This document shows, in pieces, positions 18,506 through 29,194 of a stretch of DNA of 64,000 nucleotides. Position 1 is the stretch's first letter; each line of letters begins with the position of its first letter. The position numbers and the translations under genes are program-made. The stretch comes from Streptomyces sp. B21-083 (lineage in GTDB: Bacteria; Actinomycetota; Actinomycetes; Streptomycetales; Streptomycetaceae), in contig NZ_JARUND010000002.1 in assembly GCF_036898825.1 (NCBI RefSeq), forward strand, positions 3,968,001-4,032,000, in the 5' to 3' direction. Under the pieces are notes generated by a model, which searched no databases, was not told the DNA's origin, and was given only the letters and a program-made list of their open reading frames with translations.

Positions 18506-19843
18506 TCACAGGCTCCTCAGGAAGTCCTCGACGCCGGTCACTTCCGTGTCCCGGGGTCGCACGGCATCAGGCAGACGGCCCTTGGTCACCGCGTCCCCCA
18601 GATCACCGGCCGCGAGCAGGTCCACGTACCCGGGCAGCTCCGTCAGCCGGGTCAGGCGGCTCTCTCCCGACTCCGGGTCCCTGCTGCACACGATGACACC
18701 CGAATGATCCTGCGCGGTAAGGGAGTTGAGGAGCGCCGGACTGTGAGTCGTGAACAGTACGTCGATGCGGCGGCGCTCCGACTCCTCTTTCATCAGGCGT
18801 AGTACCCGCGCTGCCTGGGTGGGATACAGACCGTTCTCGATCTCCTCGACCACCAAATGCCGCTGCGCTGCGGCATGTTCGTCACCACCGTCGGCGATGG
18901 GGGCACTGAGCAACGCCGTGCCGCAGGCCAAAAAACGCAGCATTCCGTCGCTCAGCAGCCGGGCCGGGACATCGTGCTCGGACCCGTGGTATCCCGCCTC
19001 ACGCAGCACCAACTGCACGTCGCCCAGGTCCGTACCGACGCTGCTGATCCGGCGGACCGGATACTCGGGCATGCCGGCGACCAGTTCCGTGAGTCGGCCG
19101 AAGGCGACAGGGTCGGTGATTTCGAGACCGGCGACCGCCGCGCTCAGGTTGTCGGCATTGCGCCTCAGCTCGGTGTCGCGGGCGTTGACGTACTGCCTCA
19201 TGAGGTGCGGAACCGGGTCCAGCAGGAACACCTCCCGCAGCGCCTTGAGGACGACCTGCGCACCCCGGTGCACTACCCTCGCCGCCTCCGTGGTCGCGGG
19301 CACCAAGATCGGAACCTGGCTGGTCAGCAACCTGTCGGCGGAGGCCGGAATGCTCGGTCCCGGGCTCGTCCGGCCAGTGAAGTGGCGCAGGACAAGATCA
19401 CCAGACTTGGTGGACCCGTCGCCTCTGACCAGAATCGAACGACGACCGAGCCGACGCTGCCCGTAGCGCACGCCAGTCACGGACGTCAGCACTTCCTCCA
19501 CGATACGAACGTCCGGCGAGACCTCGATCTCCACATCGAAGTCGAAGACCTCCTCCCCCGACCGCACCCGGCATCCGAGCCGAAACCAGCTCTGCCCCAG
19601 CGGAGCGCACCCCTCCGCCCCACCTCGGATCGGCTCCTCACCACCGCCCCGAGGCCCGTCCAGCGCGTCCCTCACCGACTCCCCCGACGCCAGCCGGGAC
19701 AGCACCGTCAGCGCGTCCAGGGCATTGGACTTGCCGCTCCCATTGCGCCCGATGAGCACCGTGAGGTTCTGCAGGGGCAGCACCTGGTCGGTGAAGCTCT
19801 TGAAGGAGTGCAGGCGTACCTCCTCCAGACGGGGAGTCTCCAC
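18506..19843 (-). CDS. AAA/SMC-type ATPase (AAA_21 / OLD-like), partner of PIN protein
   Basis: 445 aa, GTG start with AGAGG. Walker A is IGRNGSGKS (residues 31-39), preceded by the diagnostic LHSFKSFTDQ start of RecF/SMC-like AAA proteins. Walker B is VVEEIENG (about 331-338), followed by a THSPALLNSL switch region (about 364). ABC/SMC-like ATPases of this size usually occur with a nuclease or toprim partner (e.g. RloB-, OLD- or Septu-type defence). Here the partner is a PIN domain. No transmembrane segment is seen. Confidence 0.88.
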   Translation of the reverse strand: METPRLEEVRLHSFKSFTDQVLPLQNLTVLIGRNGSGKSNALDALTVLSRLASGESVRDALDGPRGGGEEPIRGGAEGCAPLGQSWFRLGCRVRSGEEVFDFDVEIEVSPDVRIVEEVLTSVTGVRYGQRRLGRRSILVRGDGSTKSGDLVLRHFTGRTSPGPSIPASADRLLTSQVPILVPATTEAARVVHRGAQVVLKALREVFLLDPVPHLMRQYVNARDTELRRNADNLSAAVAGLEITDPVAFGRLTELVAGMPEYPVRRISSVGTDLGDVQLVLREAGYHGSEHDVPARLLSDGMLRFLACGTALLSAPIADGGDEHAAAQRHLVVEEIENGLYPTQAARVLRLMKEESERRRIDVLFTTHSPALLNSLTAQDHSGVIVCSRDPESGESRLTRLTELPGYVDLLAAGDLGDAVTKGRLPDAVRPRDTEVTGVEDFLRSL

Positions 19844-19986
19844 CGGGCACCTCTCTCACACGCGTCGCTACTCACACAGGCCGGGCACTGTCCTCCCACC
19901 AGCTAAGCAGCAGCTCACGCGAACCGTCCAACGGCACCCGCCCATACCGCACGATCACTCGTAAGAGTCCTCACCCCCCAGAACCG

Positions 19987-21066
19987 TCAGGCCCCCGCCG
20001 CCAGCCCCTCCCCCAGTGCCGTGAACGCCGGCTTCCGCGCGAACCCCTCGTCCATCAGGGTCGCCGCGCCCTGCCCGTCGAAGACTCCCGGCACCCACGA
20101 GTACTTGTCGCTGAACCCCCACGCCGTGAACGAGGTGCACCGCCGCGCCTGGACACACGCGTCCAGGAGCCCCCGGAAGTACGCGGCCTGCGTCGCCAGT
20201 TTCGTGTCGTCCACCGGCAGGATCATGCGTACGTCGACCTCGGTGAACGCCGTCTGCATGCCCAGCTTCTCGAAGCGGGCGAGGTTCTCGGCGACCTGGC
20301 CCGGGAAGCCGTACTGGATGGCCAGGTGACCCTGGATGCCGAAGCCCTGGACGGGGATCTTCTTCGCCCGCAGCCGTTTCGCCAGGTCGTAGTAGGCCGT
20401 CGACTTCGCGTTGACGCCCTCGACGTTGTAGTCGTTCAGGAACAGCTTCGCCCTCGGGTCGGCCGCGTGGGCCCAGCGGAAGGCGTCCTCGATGTAGGAC
20501 GGGCCCAGCTCACGCAGCCAGATCGAGTCGCGCAACGAACCGTCGTCCTCGAAGACCTCGTTCACCACGTCCCACTGGTAGATCCTGCCCTTGTACCGCT
20601 TCACCTCCTTGGTGATGTGGTCCCGCAGTATCCCCCTCAACTCCTGCGCCCCGATCGAGCCGTCCGCCACGCCTGCCGTCAGCCAGCCCGGCAACTGGTT
20701 GTGCCACACCAGCGTGTGGCCGCGTACCGCCTGCCCGTGCGCCCGTGCGAAACGGACCAGGTCGTCCGCCTGCCGCCAGTCGTACGTCCCTCGGGTCGGC
20801 TCCACCGACTCCCACTTCATGGCGTTCTCGGCGGTCACGGAGTTGAACTCCCGTGCGGTCGTCGTGCGGTACGTCGTGTCGTCGGCCAGCGCCGCCATGT
20901 CCACGGCCGTGCCGACGCGTACGCCGGTTCCGGCCGCCAGCGTCCTCAGCGGGACGGGGCCGGGTCCGGGGCCGGGGTGAGCCGACGCCGGCTGCGCGAC
21001 CGCGCCGGTGATCATCAGCGTCGCGCCCAGTACCGCCACGGAAACGGGCATGCGGAAGACGTTCAT
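19987..21066 (-). CDS. Secreted endo-1,4-beta-xylanase, GH10
   Basis: 359 aa. The signal peptide (MNVFRMPVSVAVLGATLMIT ... ASA) is followed by a GH10 (beta/alpha)8 barrel: FNSVTAENAMKWESVEP, HTLVWHNQLPGW, the acid/base Glu in WDVVNEVF (about residue 168), and the nucleophile Glu in TEVDVR (about 276). It hydrolyses xylan backbones; no carbohydrate-binding module is present. ATG 21066 is chosen over a GTG five codons upstream because AGGGG sits seven bases before it. It lies 45 nt downstream of the GH115 gene and is probably cotranscribed. Confidence 0.95.
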   Translation of the reverse strand: MNVFRMPVSVAVLGATLMITGAVAQPASAHPGPGPGPVPLRTLAAGTGVRVGTAVDMAALADDTTYRTTTAREFNSVTAENAMKWESVEPTRGTYDWRQADDLVRFARAHGQAVRGHTLVWHNQLPGWLTAGVADGSIGAQELRGILRDHITKEVKRYKGRIYQWDVVNEVFEDDGSLRDSIWLRELGPSYIEDAFRWAHAADPRAKLFLNDYNVEGVNAKSTAYYDLAKRLRAKKIPVQGFGIQGHLAIQYGFPGQVAENLARFEKLGMQTAFTEVDVRMILPVDDTKLATQAAYFRGLLDACVQARRCTSFTAWGFSDKYSWVPGVFDGQGAATLMDEGFARKPAFTALGEGLAAGA

Positions 21067-21110
21067 GTACGGTCCCCTCACTCGGTGTTGGTGTCATGGC
21101 CTGCTCGTGC

Positions 21111-24100
21111 TCAGCGGACGCGGCGGCTCTGCAGCGGTCCCAGATACGTCGGTGTCAGCCCGCCCGTGTCGATCACCAGCCGCTGCACCACCACCGTCGG
21201 GTCGACGACCCAGAACTTCAGCCGGTGGACGCCCGCAGCGGCCACCGTGTGTCTGGTCGCCGTCAGGTTCACGTTGTCGGACGTGTGCCGGGCCCACTGC
21301 TTGTTCATCCGGCCGTCGTCCGCACCCGTGACCGCGTGGATGTCGACCTGCTGCGGCTCCGCCTCGTCGAACGAGACCGCGTAGCGCAGCCCGCCCGTCG
21401 GGAGGGTCGGGTTGCGCGGCGACAGATACGCCCACACCGTCACCTCCCCCGCCGAGAGCAGGCTGACCTCGTACTCCAGCCGTGCCGAGGCCCCACCCGG
21501 CGTGCGGCGCGGAGCTGTCACCGGCCACGAGGTCATCCCCGCGCCGGTGCGGCCGACACGGTCCAGCCGCCGCCAACCACCCACCGCCCGCGCATAGTTG
21601 TCCGCGTCGATCGCGACGTAACCGCCCGCCTCCACAAACCCCCGCAGTCCCCGCCGCACCCTCCGCGAAGGCTTCTCGGCAACGCACGCGACGGTCACCG
21701 ACGCCCCCGCACCGGACACCGTCAATGAGGCGTTGCTACGCCCGTCCGGCACCCGAGCCCAGTCCACCCGCACCCTCAACCGCACCTGCTGCCCGACCCG
21801 CCCCCTCGGCCGGTCCACCACCAGCCACGGCTCCGACGACTCCACCCGGTACTCGAACGGCGTACGCCCCCGGTTGAACACCTCGACGTACTGGTCGGGC
21901 CGCGTCTGAAACGGGCTGAACACCGGTAGCGCGGCCGAACCAGAGGATCCCTTCGGCCACCACTCCCCCGAGTCCTCGGACCCGTCGAGGGACACCCCCA
22001 GCTCCCCGGCCAGCGGCAGCTCCAGGCGCCGCACCGCCGGGAACAGCACATCCGGGATCGCCACGTTGTCCTTCTCGGGCTGCTGCCAGGGCGCGTTGGG
22101 CCCGTACCGTTCGATGTCGCCGTAGTCGATGTGCGGCTGGGACTGGAAGCCCTCCCACTTGCCGCCCGCCACAGCGTGGTTGAAGCGGTCGGCGAGTGCG
22201 AAGTCCCGTTCCAGGCCGGCTTCGGCCTCCGTCGCGCGGTCGTTGGTCGCCGCGCGGCCCTGGGCGGCGTACAGGAGGTTCTCGAACTCGGCCTCGCGCA
22301 GGGCGTACAGGTTGGCGGTCGCCTCCACCGCGTACCCGACCAGCTCGTACCAGGCGTCCTGCACCCCGGCCGGCAGCCGCCCGCGCACCCGCTCCGCCTC
22401 CTTCCCCAGCCACCGCCAGTCCTCCGTCGCCCGCTCCAACTCCCGGTGCCCGAAGGCGAAGGGGGTCTCCTGGTCGTCGTACACGATCGCCGACTCGTCC
22501 TTTGTCGGGTCCTTCGCCGGGTCCAGGGTGATGCGGCGGTTCAGCAGCTCCGGCTTACGGCGGGCCTGCAGCTGTCCGTACTCGGCGAGGACGGACGCGA
22601 TCGCCGCCGCGTGTTCGGCGCCGAAGTTCTGGCGGGCGTACCGCCGTTCCCACTCCTCCAGGTTCGCCGAGTCCCAACGGACCGGATTCCAGGCGTAGTC
22701 GAGGAAGAACTCGGTCGGGAGTTCGTTGCCCTTGAGGTCGCCGACGTTCGTCACCCACAGGCCGTGGTTCCCGTACGCGTGGGCCTGGTGGAGCTGGTCC
22801 CAGAGGTTCTGGAGGTTTGTGGTGTCCACCCACTTGTAGTTGCGGCCGACGCCCACGTAGTCGAAGTGGTAGTACAGGCCGTAGCCGCCGCTCCTCGCCG
22901 GCTCCGCCGGGTCCGGGTGCTTGCGGATGTTGCCCCAGTTGTCGTCCGTCAGGACGACGGTGACATCGCCGGGGACCCTCAGCCCCCGGTCCCAGTACCG
23001 CTGGACCTCCTTGTACAGGGTCCACACCTGCGGGGTCTCCCCTACGGGCTTCCCGGTCACCTCCGCGATGATCCCGCGCTGTGTCTCGATGATCTCCCGC
23101 ATCAGCTCGATGCCGTCACCGTCCGGCAGACTGGTGTCACCGTTGCCGCGCATGCCCAGGGTGACGACGCCCTCGAAGTCCTCGTCGACCATCCGCCGGA
23201 TGCCGTCGCGCCAGTACGCCCGGACGGCCGCCGCGTTCCGCCGGTACGACCACTCCCCCGTGCCCCCGTAGGGGTCGTGGCCCGGGGTCACGATGTTCCC
23301 CGCGCTGTCGCGCACCGCCGGTACCGCGTGCCGGTTCCACTCCTCGATGCCCCGCATCATGGGCGCCTCGTGGGACGTGCCCATGACGATGCCGTACGCC
23401 TTCGCGCGGGCGTGGTTCTCCGGGTCGTCCTCGGCGAACGCCCGGCCCCAGACGGCCGGCCAGAGATAGTTCGCCTTCAGGCGCAGCAGCACCTCGAAGA
23501 CCCGCTCGAAGAAGGCCGCGTTGAAGCCTCCGGGGTGGCCCGGCGCCTTTCCGGGGCCGAAGAAACGAGGGGCCCAGGTGCCGAGCGCCGGGTTCTCGTC
23601 GTTGACGAAGATCCCTCGGTACTTCACGGCCGGGGTGCCCTGGGTGTGCCTGCCCGGCAGCACGTACACCGCGTCCCGGCGGACCGGCGGTACGTCGTCC
23701 CACCAGTACCAGGGGGAGACGCCGATGCCGTACGAGACGTCGTACGCCCCGAAGATCGTGCCACGCTGGTCGCTGCCCGCGATGACGAACGCCCGGTCGA
23801 CGCCGGGCATCGGGTGCTCCACGACCGTCTGGAGCGAGGTCTCCCAGCGGCCCGCGATGCCCGTGACGTCCAGCTTGCCGGTGCGGATCAGACCGTCGAT
23901 CAGCGGGCTGCGGCCGATCGTGCCGACGAGGATCACCTCACGGGCGACGGTCGCGGCCGGACGTACGCCCGTGACGCGTTCGATGTCGTCCCGCAGGTCA
24001 CCGGCGACCCGTACGACTCCGGGGTGGTCCTCGGCGCTCACGACGACCGGCGCCCCGACGACCGAGAAAGCGCCGCCGGTGAACGAGACGTACGCGCCGG

Positions 24101-24215
24101 AGTCCGTGCGGCGCACCGCGCCCTCCCCGGCCCGCGCGACCCCCGACAGCACCGGCACCGCCGCGAGACCGGCACCGACACCGAGCACAGCCCTGCGGCT
24201 GACGGACCCAGACAT
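21111..24215 (-). CDS. Secreted GH115 alpha-glucuronidase
   Basis: 1034 aa. A Tat-type signal (SRRAVLGVGAGLAAVPVLSG) is followed by the GH115 catalytic region (AVKYRGIFVNDENPALGTWA ... FERVFEVLLRLKANYLWPAVWG ... VTLGMRGNGDTSLP ... TDDNWGNIRKHP). C-terminal beta-rich domains follow (from about residue 800), including a gylcoside-hydrolase-associated sandwich. GH115 enzymes release 4-O-methyl-glucuronic acid from glucuronoxylan, complementing the downstream xylanase. ATG 24215; a longer open frame upstream lacks a signal. Confidence 0.92.
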   Translation of the reverse strand: MSGSVSRRAVLGVGAGLAAVPVLSGVARAGEGAVRRTDSGAYVSFTGGAFSVVGAPVVVSAEDHPGVVRVAGDLRDDIERVTGVRPAATVAREVILVGTIGRSPLIDGLIRTGKLDVTGIAGRWETSLQTVVEHPMPGVDRAFVIAGSDQRGTIFGAYDVSYGIGVSPWYWWDDVPPVRRDAVYVLPGRHTQGTPAVKYRGIFVNDENPALGTWAPRFFGPGKAPGHPGGFNAAFFERVFEVLLRLKANYLWPAVWGRAFAEDDPENHARAKAYGIVMGTSHEAPMMRGIEEWNRHAVPAVRDSAGNIVTPGHDPYGGTGEWSYRRNAAAVRAYWRDGIRRMVDEDFEGVVTLGMRGNGDTSLPDGDGIELMREIIETQRGIIAEVTGKPVGETPQVWTLYKEVQRYWDRGLRVPGDVTVVLTDDNWGNIRKHPDPAEPARSGGYGLYYHFDYVGVGRNYKWVDTTNLQNLWDQLHQAHAYGNHGLWVTNVGDLKGNELPTEFFLDYAWNPVRWDSANLEEWERRYARQNFGAEHAAAIASVLAEYGQLQARRKPELLNRRITLDPAKDPTKDESAIVYDDQETPFAFGHRELERATEDWRWLGKEAERVRGRLPAGVQDAWYELVGYAVEATANLYALREAEFENLLYAAQGRAATNDRATEAEAGLERDFALADRFNHAVAGGKWEGFQSQPHIDYGDIERYGPNAPWQQPEKDNVAIPDVLFPAVRRLELPLAGELGVSLDGSEDSGEWWPKGSSGSAALPVFSPFQTRPDQYVEVFNRGRTPFEYRVESSEPWLVVDRPRGRVGQQVRLRVRVDWARVPDGRSNASLTVSGAGASVTVACVAEKPSRRVRRGLRGFVEAGGYVAIDADNYARAVGGWRRLDRVGRTGAGMTSWPVTAPRRTPGGASARLEYEVSLLSAGEVTVWAYLSPRNPTLPTGGLRYAVSFDEAEPQQVDIHAVTGADDGRMNKQWARHTSDNVNLTATRHTVAAAGVHRLKFWVVDPTVVVQRLVIDTGGLTPTYLGPLQSRRVR

Positions 24216-24238
24216 GACGTACCCACCCCTCCGCCCGA

Positions 24239-24261
24239 ATTTGGTCAGTGGCATGACAAAT
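24239..24261. promoter_or_regulatory. Inverted repeat upstream of GH115, candidate operator
   Basis: ATTTGgTCA and TGACAAAT flank a six-base centre (one-base bulge in one arm), 24 bp upstream of the GH115 ATG. The size and position suit a repressor site controlling the xylan genes; the regulator is not in the window. Confidence 0.35.
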
Positions 24262-24351
24262 AGTGGAGGGAGTGACCAGCGGGGGGAACGGGTCGTACGT
24301 GCCGAATAGTTTCGTAACAGCAGCCCAGGCACCGGCCCGGGAAAGCGAAAA

Positions 24352-24379
24352 GACCCGTACGACCGAAGTCGTACGGGTC
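24352..24379 (-). terminator. tuf operon terminator
   Basis: GACCCGTACGAC (24352-24363) and its exact complement (24368-24379) form a 12-bp stem. On the minus transcript the loop is TTCG and the stem is followed by TTTTCGCTTTCC. This is a classic intrinsic terminator, 53 nt after the tuf stop. Confidence 0.88.
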
Positions 24380-24431
24380 CTTCCTGGAAGCTCGTGAGAG
24401 CTACCGGGTCAGGCTGTCAAGCCAACAAGAA

Positions 24432-25625
<1,194 letters not shown>

Positions 25626-25697
25626 TGGGGTCCTCCTGCGGAGTGGTTCTGGTACGCCTTACTCATCGGCGCCAGGTGATCTTTGCTGGGATGCCGT

Positions 25698-25733
25698 CCG
25701 CCGGGGTTTTCCCTCCCGGGTTTCCCCCGGCGG
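25698..25733 (-). promoter_or_regulatory. Hairpin in the fusA-tuf spacer
   Basis: CCGCCGGGG (25698-25706) pairs with CCCCGGCGG (25725-25733) across an 18-nt loop that contains its own CCCGGG. It could be an attenuator or processing site separating fusA from tuf. TTGACA is present at 25743-25738 on the minus strand just upstream. Confidence 0.45.
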
Positions 25734-25768
25734 TCGGTGTCAAGCCTAAAGCGTGCAAACGGGGTGTG

Positions 25769-27898
25769 TTACTCGCCCTTGGCCTTCGCGATGATCTCCT
25801 CGGCGACGTTCCGGGGAACCTCGGCGTAGGAGTCGAACTGCATCGAGTAGCTTGCGCGACCCGAGGTCTTGCTGCGGAGGTCGCCGACGTAGCCGAACAT
25901 CTCCGAGAGGGGCACGAGGCCCTTCACGACGCGGGCGCCGCTGCGCTCCTCCATGGCCTGGATCTGGCCACGGCGGGAGTTGAGGTCGCCGATGACATCG
26001 CCCATCGACTCCTCGGGCGTGGTGACCTCGACGGCCATCATCGGCTCCAGGAGCACGGGAGAAGCCTTGCGCGCGGCCTCCTTGAACGCCTGCGAACCGG
26101 CGATCTTGAACGCGAGTTCGGAGGAGTCGACCTCGTGGTAGCCACCGTCGAGAAGAATGACGCGGACGCCAGTCATCTCGTAGCCGGCCAGGATGCCGAA
26201 CTGCATGGCCTCCTGCGCACCGGCGTCCACCGACGGGATGTACTCCCGCGGGATACGACCACCGGTCACCTTGTTCACGAACTCGTACGCCGGACCGTCG
26301 GTCTCGGTGATGGGCTCGATCGCGATCTGCACCTTGGCGAACTGACCGGTACCACCGGTCTGCTTCTTGTGGGTGTAGTCATGACGCTCGACGGCCTTGC
26401 GGATCGTCTCACGGTACGCGACCTGCGGCTTGCCGACGTTGGCCTCGACGCGGAACTCGCGCTTCATACGGTCGACCAGCACCTCGAGGTGCAGCTCGCC
26501 CATACCGCCGAGGATCGTCTGACCCGTCTCCTCGTCCGAGTGAACGTGGAAGGAGGGGTCCTCCTCCGCGAGACGCTGGATGGCTACACCCAGCTTCTCC
26601 TGGTCACCCTTGGACTTGGGCTCGATGGCGACCTGGATGACCGGCGCCGGGAAGTCCATGGACTCCAGGATCACCGGGTTCTTGTCGTCACAGAGGGTCT
26701 CACCGGTCGTGGTCTGCTTCAGACCCATCACGGCGACGATGTCGCCGGCGCCCACCGCCTCGATCTCCTCACGCTTGTTCGCGTGCATGCGGTAGATCTT
26801 GCCGATGCGCTCCTTCTTGCCCTTGACGGAGTTCAGCACCGCGGTGCCGGTCTCCAGGCGGCCCGAGTAAACCCGGACGAAGGTGAGCTTACCCAGGTGC
26901 GGGTCGCTCATGATCTTGAAGGCGAGGGCGGACAGCGGCTCGTCCACGGACGGCTTGCGCTTGACGACGACCTCGGGGTCCTTGACGTCGTGGCCTTCGA
27001 TGGCCTCGACGTCGAGCGGGGTCGGCAGGTAGCGCACAACCGCGTCGAGCAGGGGCTGGACGCCCTTGTTCTTGAACGCGGTGCCACAGAACACCGGGGT
27101 GACCGTGATGCCCTCGGACTTGCCGGACGCGATGGTGACACGACGGACCGCGGCGTACAGCTGCTCCTCGGTGGGCTCCTGGCCCTCCAGGAACAGCTCC
27201 ATGATCTCGTCGTCGTGCTCCGCGACCGTCTCGACCAGCTGGCCGCGGTACAGCTCAGCAGCCTCGGTGTGCGTGGCCGGGATGTCGACGACGTCGTACA
27301 TCTCGCCCTTCGCCGCCTCGGCGGACCACACGAGCGCCTTCATGCGGACCAGGTCCACAACGCCCTTGAAGTCCATCTCGGAACCGATCGGCAGCTGCAT
27401 GATGATCGGAACGGCACCGAGCCGGTCCTTGATCATGTCGACGCAGCGGTGGAACTCCGCGCCGGTCCGGTCGAGCTTGTTGACGAAGCAGATACGCGGC
27501 ACGCCGTAACGGTCGGCCTGACGCCACACCGTCTCGGACTGCGGCTCGACACCCGCGACACCGTCGAACACCGTGACGGCACCATCGAGGACGCGCAGCG
27601 AGCGCTCTACCTCAACGGTGAAGTCGACGTGCCCGGGGGTGTCGATGATGTTGATCGTGTGGTCGACGTCTTCCAGCGGCCAGTGACAGGTGGTCGCAGC
27701 AGAGGTGATCGTGATGCCACGCTCCTGCTCCTGCTCCATCCAGTCCATGGTCGCGGCGCCGTCGTGGACCTCACCGATCTTGTAGCTGACGCCGGTGTAG
27801 AAGAGGATCCGCTCGGTGGTGGTCGTCTTGCCCGCGTCGATGTGGGCCATGATCCCGATGTTGCGGACCCTGGCCAGGTCAAGTGAAGTGGTAGCCAT
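25769..27898 (-). CDS. fusA: Elongation factor G
   Basis: A 709-aa EF-G catalysing ribosomal translocation and, with RRF, recycling. The GTPase core starts [20 protein letters not shown] (AHIDAGKT at 18-25), with DTPGH and NKLDRTG motifs. Domains II-V are complete, including [20 protein letters not shown]. It lies 39 nt downstream of rpsG. Confidence 0.99.
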   Translation of the reverse strand: MATTSLDLARVRNIGIMAHIDAGKTTTTERILFYTGVSYKIGEVHDGAATMDWMEQEQERGITITSAATTCHWPLEDVDHTINIIDTPGHVDFTVEVERSLRVLDGAVTVFDGVAGVEPQSETVWRQADRYGVPRICFVNKLDRTGAEFHRCVDMIKDRLGAVPIIMQLPIGSEMDFKGVVDLVRMKALVWSAEAAKGEMYDVVDIPATHTEAAELYRGQLVETVAEHDDEIMELFLEGQEPTEEQLYAAVRRVTIASGKSEGITVTPVFCGTAFKNKGVQPLLDAVVRYLPTPLDVEAIEGHDVKDPEVVVKRKPSVDEPLSALAFKIMSDPHLGKLTFVRVYSGRLETGTAVLNSVKGKKERIGKIYRMHANKREEIEAVGAGDIVAVMGLKQTTTGETLCDDKNPVILESMDFPAPVIQVAIEPKSKGDQEKLGVAIQRLAEEDPSFHVHSDEETGQTILGGMGELHLEVLVDRMKREFRVEANVGKPQVAYRETIRKAVERHDYTHKKQTGGTGQFAKVQIAIEPITETDGPAYEFVNKVTGGRIPREYIPSVDAGAQEAMQFGILAGYEMTGVRVILLDGGYHEVDSSELAFKIAGSQAFKEAARKASPVLLEPMMAVEVTTPEESMGDVIGDLNSRRGQIQAMEERSGARVVKGLVPLSEMFGYVGDLRSKTSGRASYSMQFDSYAEVPRNVAEEIIAKAKGE

Positions 27899-27937
27899 AA
27901 GGCTTCGGTCTTCTCTCGGTCTCGATGTGGGTTGCGA

Positions 27938-28408
27938 CTACCAGCGGTAGTGCGCGAAGGCCTTGTTGGACTCGGCCATCTTGTGGGTGTCCTCGCGCTT
28001 CTTCACGGCCGCACCGAGGCCGTTCGAGGCGTCGAGAAGCTCGTTGAGGAGACGCTCGGTCATGGTCTTCTCGCGACGGGCGCGGGAGTAACCGACCAGC
28101 CAGCGCAGCGCGAGCGTGTTGGCGCGACCGGGCTTGACCTCGATCGGAACCTGGTACGTCGCTCCACCGACACGGCGGGACTTGACCTCAAGCGTCGGCT
28201 TGATGTTCTCCAGCGCGCGCTTCAGCGTGATGACCGGGTCGTTGCTGGTCTTCTCGCGCAGGCCCTCCATGGCGCCGTACACGATGCGCTCGGCGGTGGA
28301 GCGCTTGCCGTTCATGAGGATCTTGTTGATCAGCGACGTGACAAGAGGAGAGCTGTAGACCGGGTCGATGATGACCGGGCGCTTCGGGGCGGGGCCCTTA
28401 CGAGGCAT
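27938..28408 (-). CDS. rpsG: 30S ribosomal protein S7
   Basis: 156-aa S7, primary 16S rRNA binder and nucleator of the 30S head. It begins [18 protein letters not shown] and ends AFAHYRW, both conserved. It is two bases downstream of rpsL, so closely coupled. In E. coli S7 represses the str operon. Confidence 0.98.
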   Translation of the reverse strand: MPRKGPAPKRPVIIDPVYSSPLVTSLINKILMNGKRSTAERIVYGAMEGLREKTSNDPVITLKRALENIKPTLEVKSRRVGGATYQVPIEVKPGRANTLALRWLVGYSRARREKTMTERLLNELLDASNGLGAAVKKREDTHKMAESNKAFAHYRW

Positions 28409-28410
28409 TC

Positions 28411-28782
28411 TTACTTCTCCTTCTTGGCGCCGTAGCGGCTGCGGGCCTGCTTGCGGTTCTTGACACCCTGGGTGTCGAGCGAACCGCGGATGATCTTGTA
28501 GCGAACACCGGGCAGGTCCTTCACACGACCGCCACGCACGAGCACGATGGAGTGCTCCTGCAGGTTGTGTCCCTCACCGGGAATGTAAGCAGTGACTTCG
28601 ATCCCGCTGGTCAGACGCACACGCGCGACCTTACGCAGGGCCGAGTTCGGCTTCTTCGGGGTGGTCGTGAACACACGCGTGCAGACACCACGGCGCTGGG
28701 GCGAACCCTCGAGCGCGGGCGTCTTGTTCTTCTCGACCTTGTCCTGCCGGCCCTTCCGGACCAGCTGCTGGATCGTAGGCAC
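28411..28782 (-). CDS. rpsL: 30S ribosomal protein S12
   Basis: 123-aa S12 at the decoding centre. The streptomycin-determining lysines are wild type: Lys43 in [12 protein letters not shown] and Lys88 in [11 protein letters not shown]. First gene of the str operon; its promoter and leader are described separately. Confidence 0.99.
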   Translation of the reverse strand: MPTIQQLVRKGRQDKVEKNKTPALEGSPQRRGVCTRVFTTTPKKPNSALRKVARVRLTSGIEVTAYIPGEGHNLQEHSIVLVRGGRVKDLPGVRYKIIRGSLDTQGVKNRKQARSRYGAKKEK

Positions 28783-28975
28783 TACTTCTCCGGTTTCTGT
28801 GTGCCGATGGTGGAGCTAACCTGGAACGTCGCCGACCCACGCGGTCGGGTGTGTCGAATACTGCAGATCCCCGCCGCGAGGCGGGAAGGACGCAGATTGC
28901 GGTGGTCGCTTACGGCTCCCCGTGCGGTTCGCAGGCACACACGAGGGCCAGGGCACACCCCAGGCACAAGGTCTG
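28783..28975 (-). promoter_or_regulatory. rpsL leader (str operon 5' untranslated region)
   Basis: About 190 nt between the promoter and the rpsL ATG contain no credible ORF on the minus strand. The element shared with the S10 leader lies at 28832-28856. The size and structure suggest attenuation or r-protein autoregulation. Confidence 0.5.
28832..28856 (-). promoter_or_regulatory. 25-nt leader element shared with rpsJ
   Basis: Identical to 11122-11146; forms the CCGACC / GGTCGG hairpin and ends 50 nt upstream of the rpsL ATG. Presence in both leaders supports a common control mechanism. Confidence 0.6.
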
Positions 28976-29004
28976 AGCGTACCTACCTCAACGACTTCGG
29001 TCAA
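28976..29004 (-). promoter_or_regulatory. rpsL (str operon) promoter
   Basis: -35 TTGACC (29004-28999), 17-bp spacer, -10 TACGCT (28981-28976). This is a strong match to the HrdB consensus, with transcription expected from about 28969. Confidence 0.75.
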
Positions 29005-29059
29005 AACAAATGAAGGCCGGTACGACACGCCGGGCTCCGAGCGGCCCACGAGCCCTCCT

Positions 29060-29105
29060 TTGACAGCTTGTGGCGGCTTGCGCCTGCTTTTGGCTGCTTG
29101 CGAGC
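29060..29105 (+). repeat. TTGACA box plus four phased 10-bp repeats upstream of the Crp/Fnr gene
   Basis: GCTTG/GCTTT starts at 29066, 29076, 29086 and 29096, exactly ten base pairs apart (about one helical turn), right after TTGACA at 29060-29065. No clear -10 follows. This may be a binding array on one face of the helix, or chance; it sits between the divergent rpsL promoter and the gene at 29195. Confidence 0.35.
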
Positions 29106-29194
29106 CAAGGTGGCTGAATCGCGCCCTTTACAGCCCTGCGGGCCTACCCGTTCAGTACCTTGATCCGTCCGCTGCGACGATTCGGGGGCAGAGC

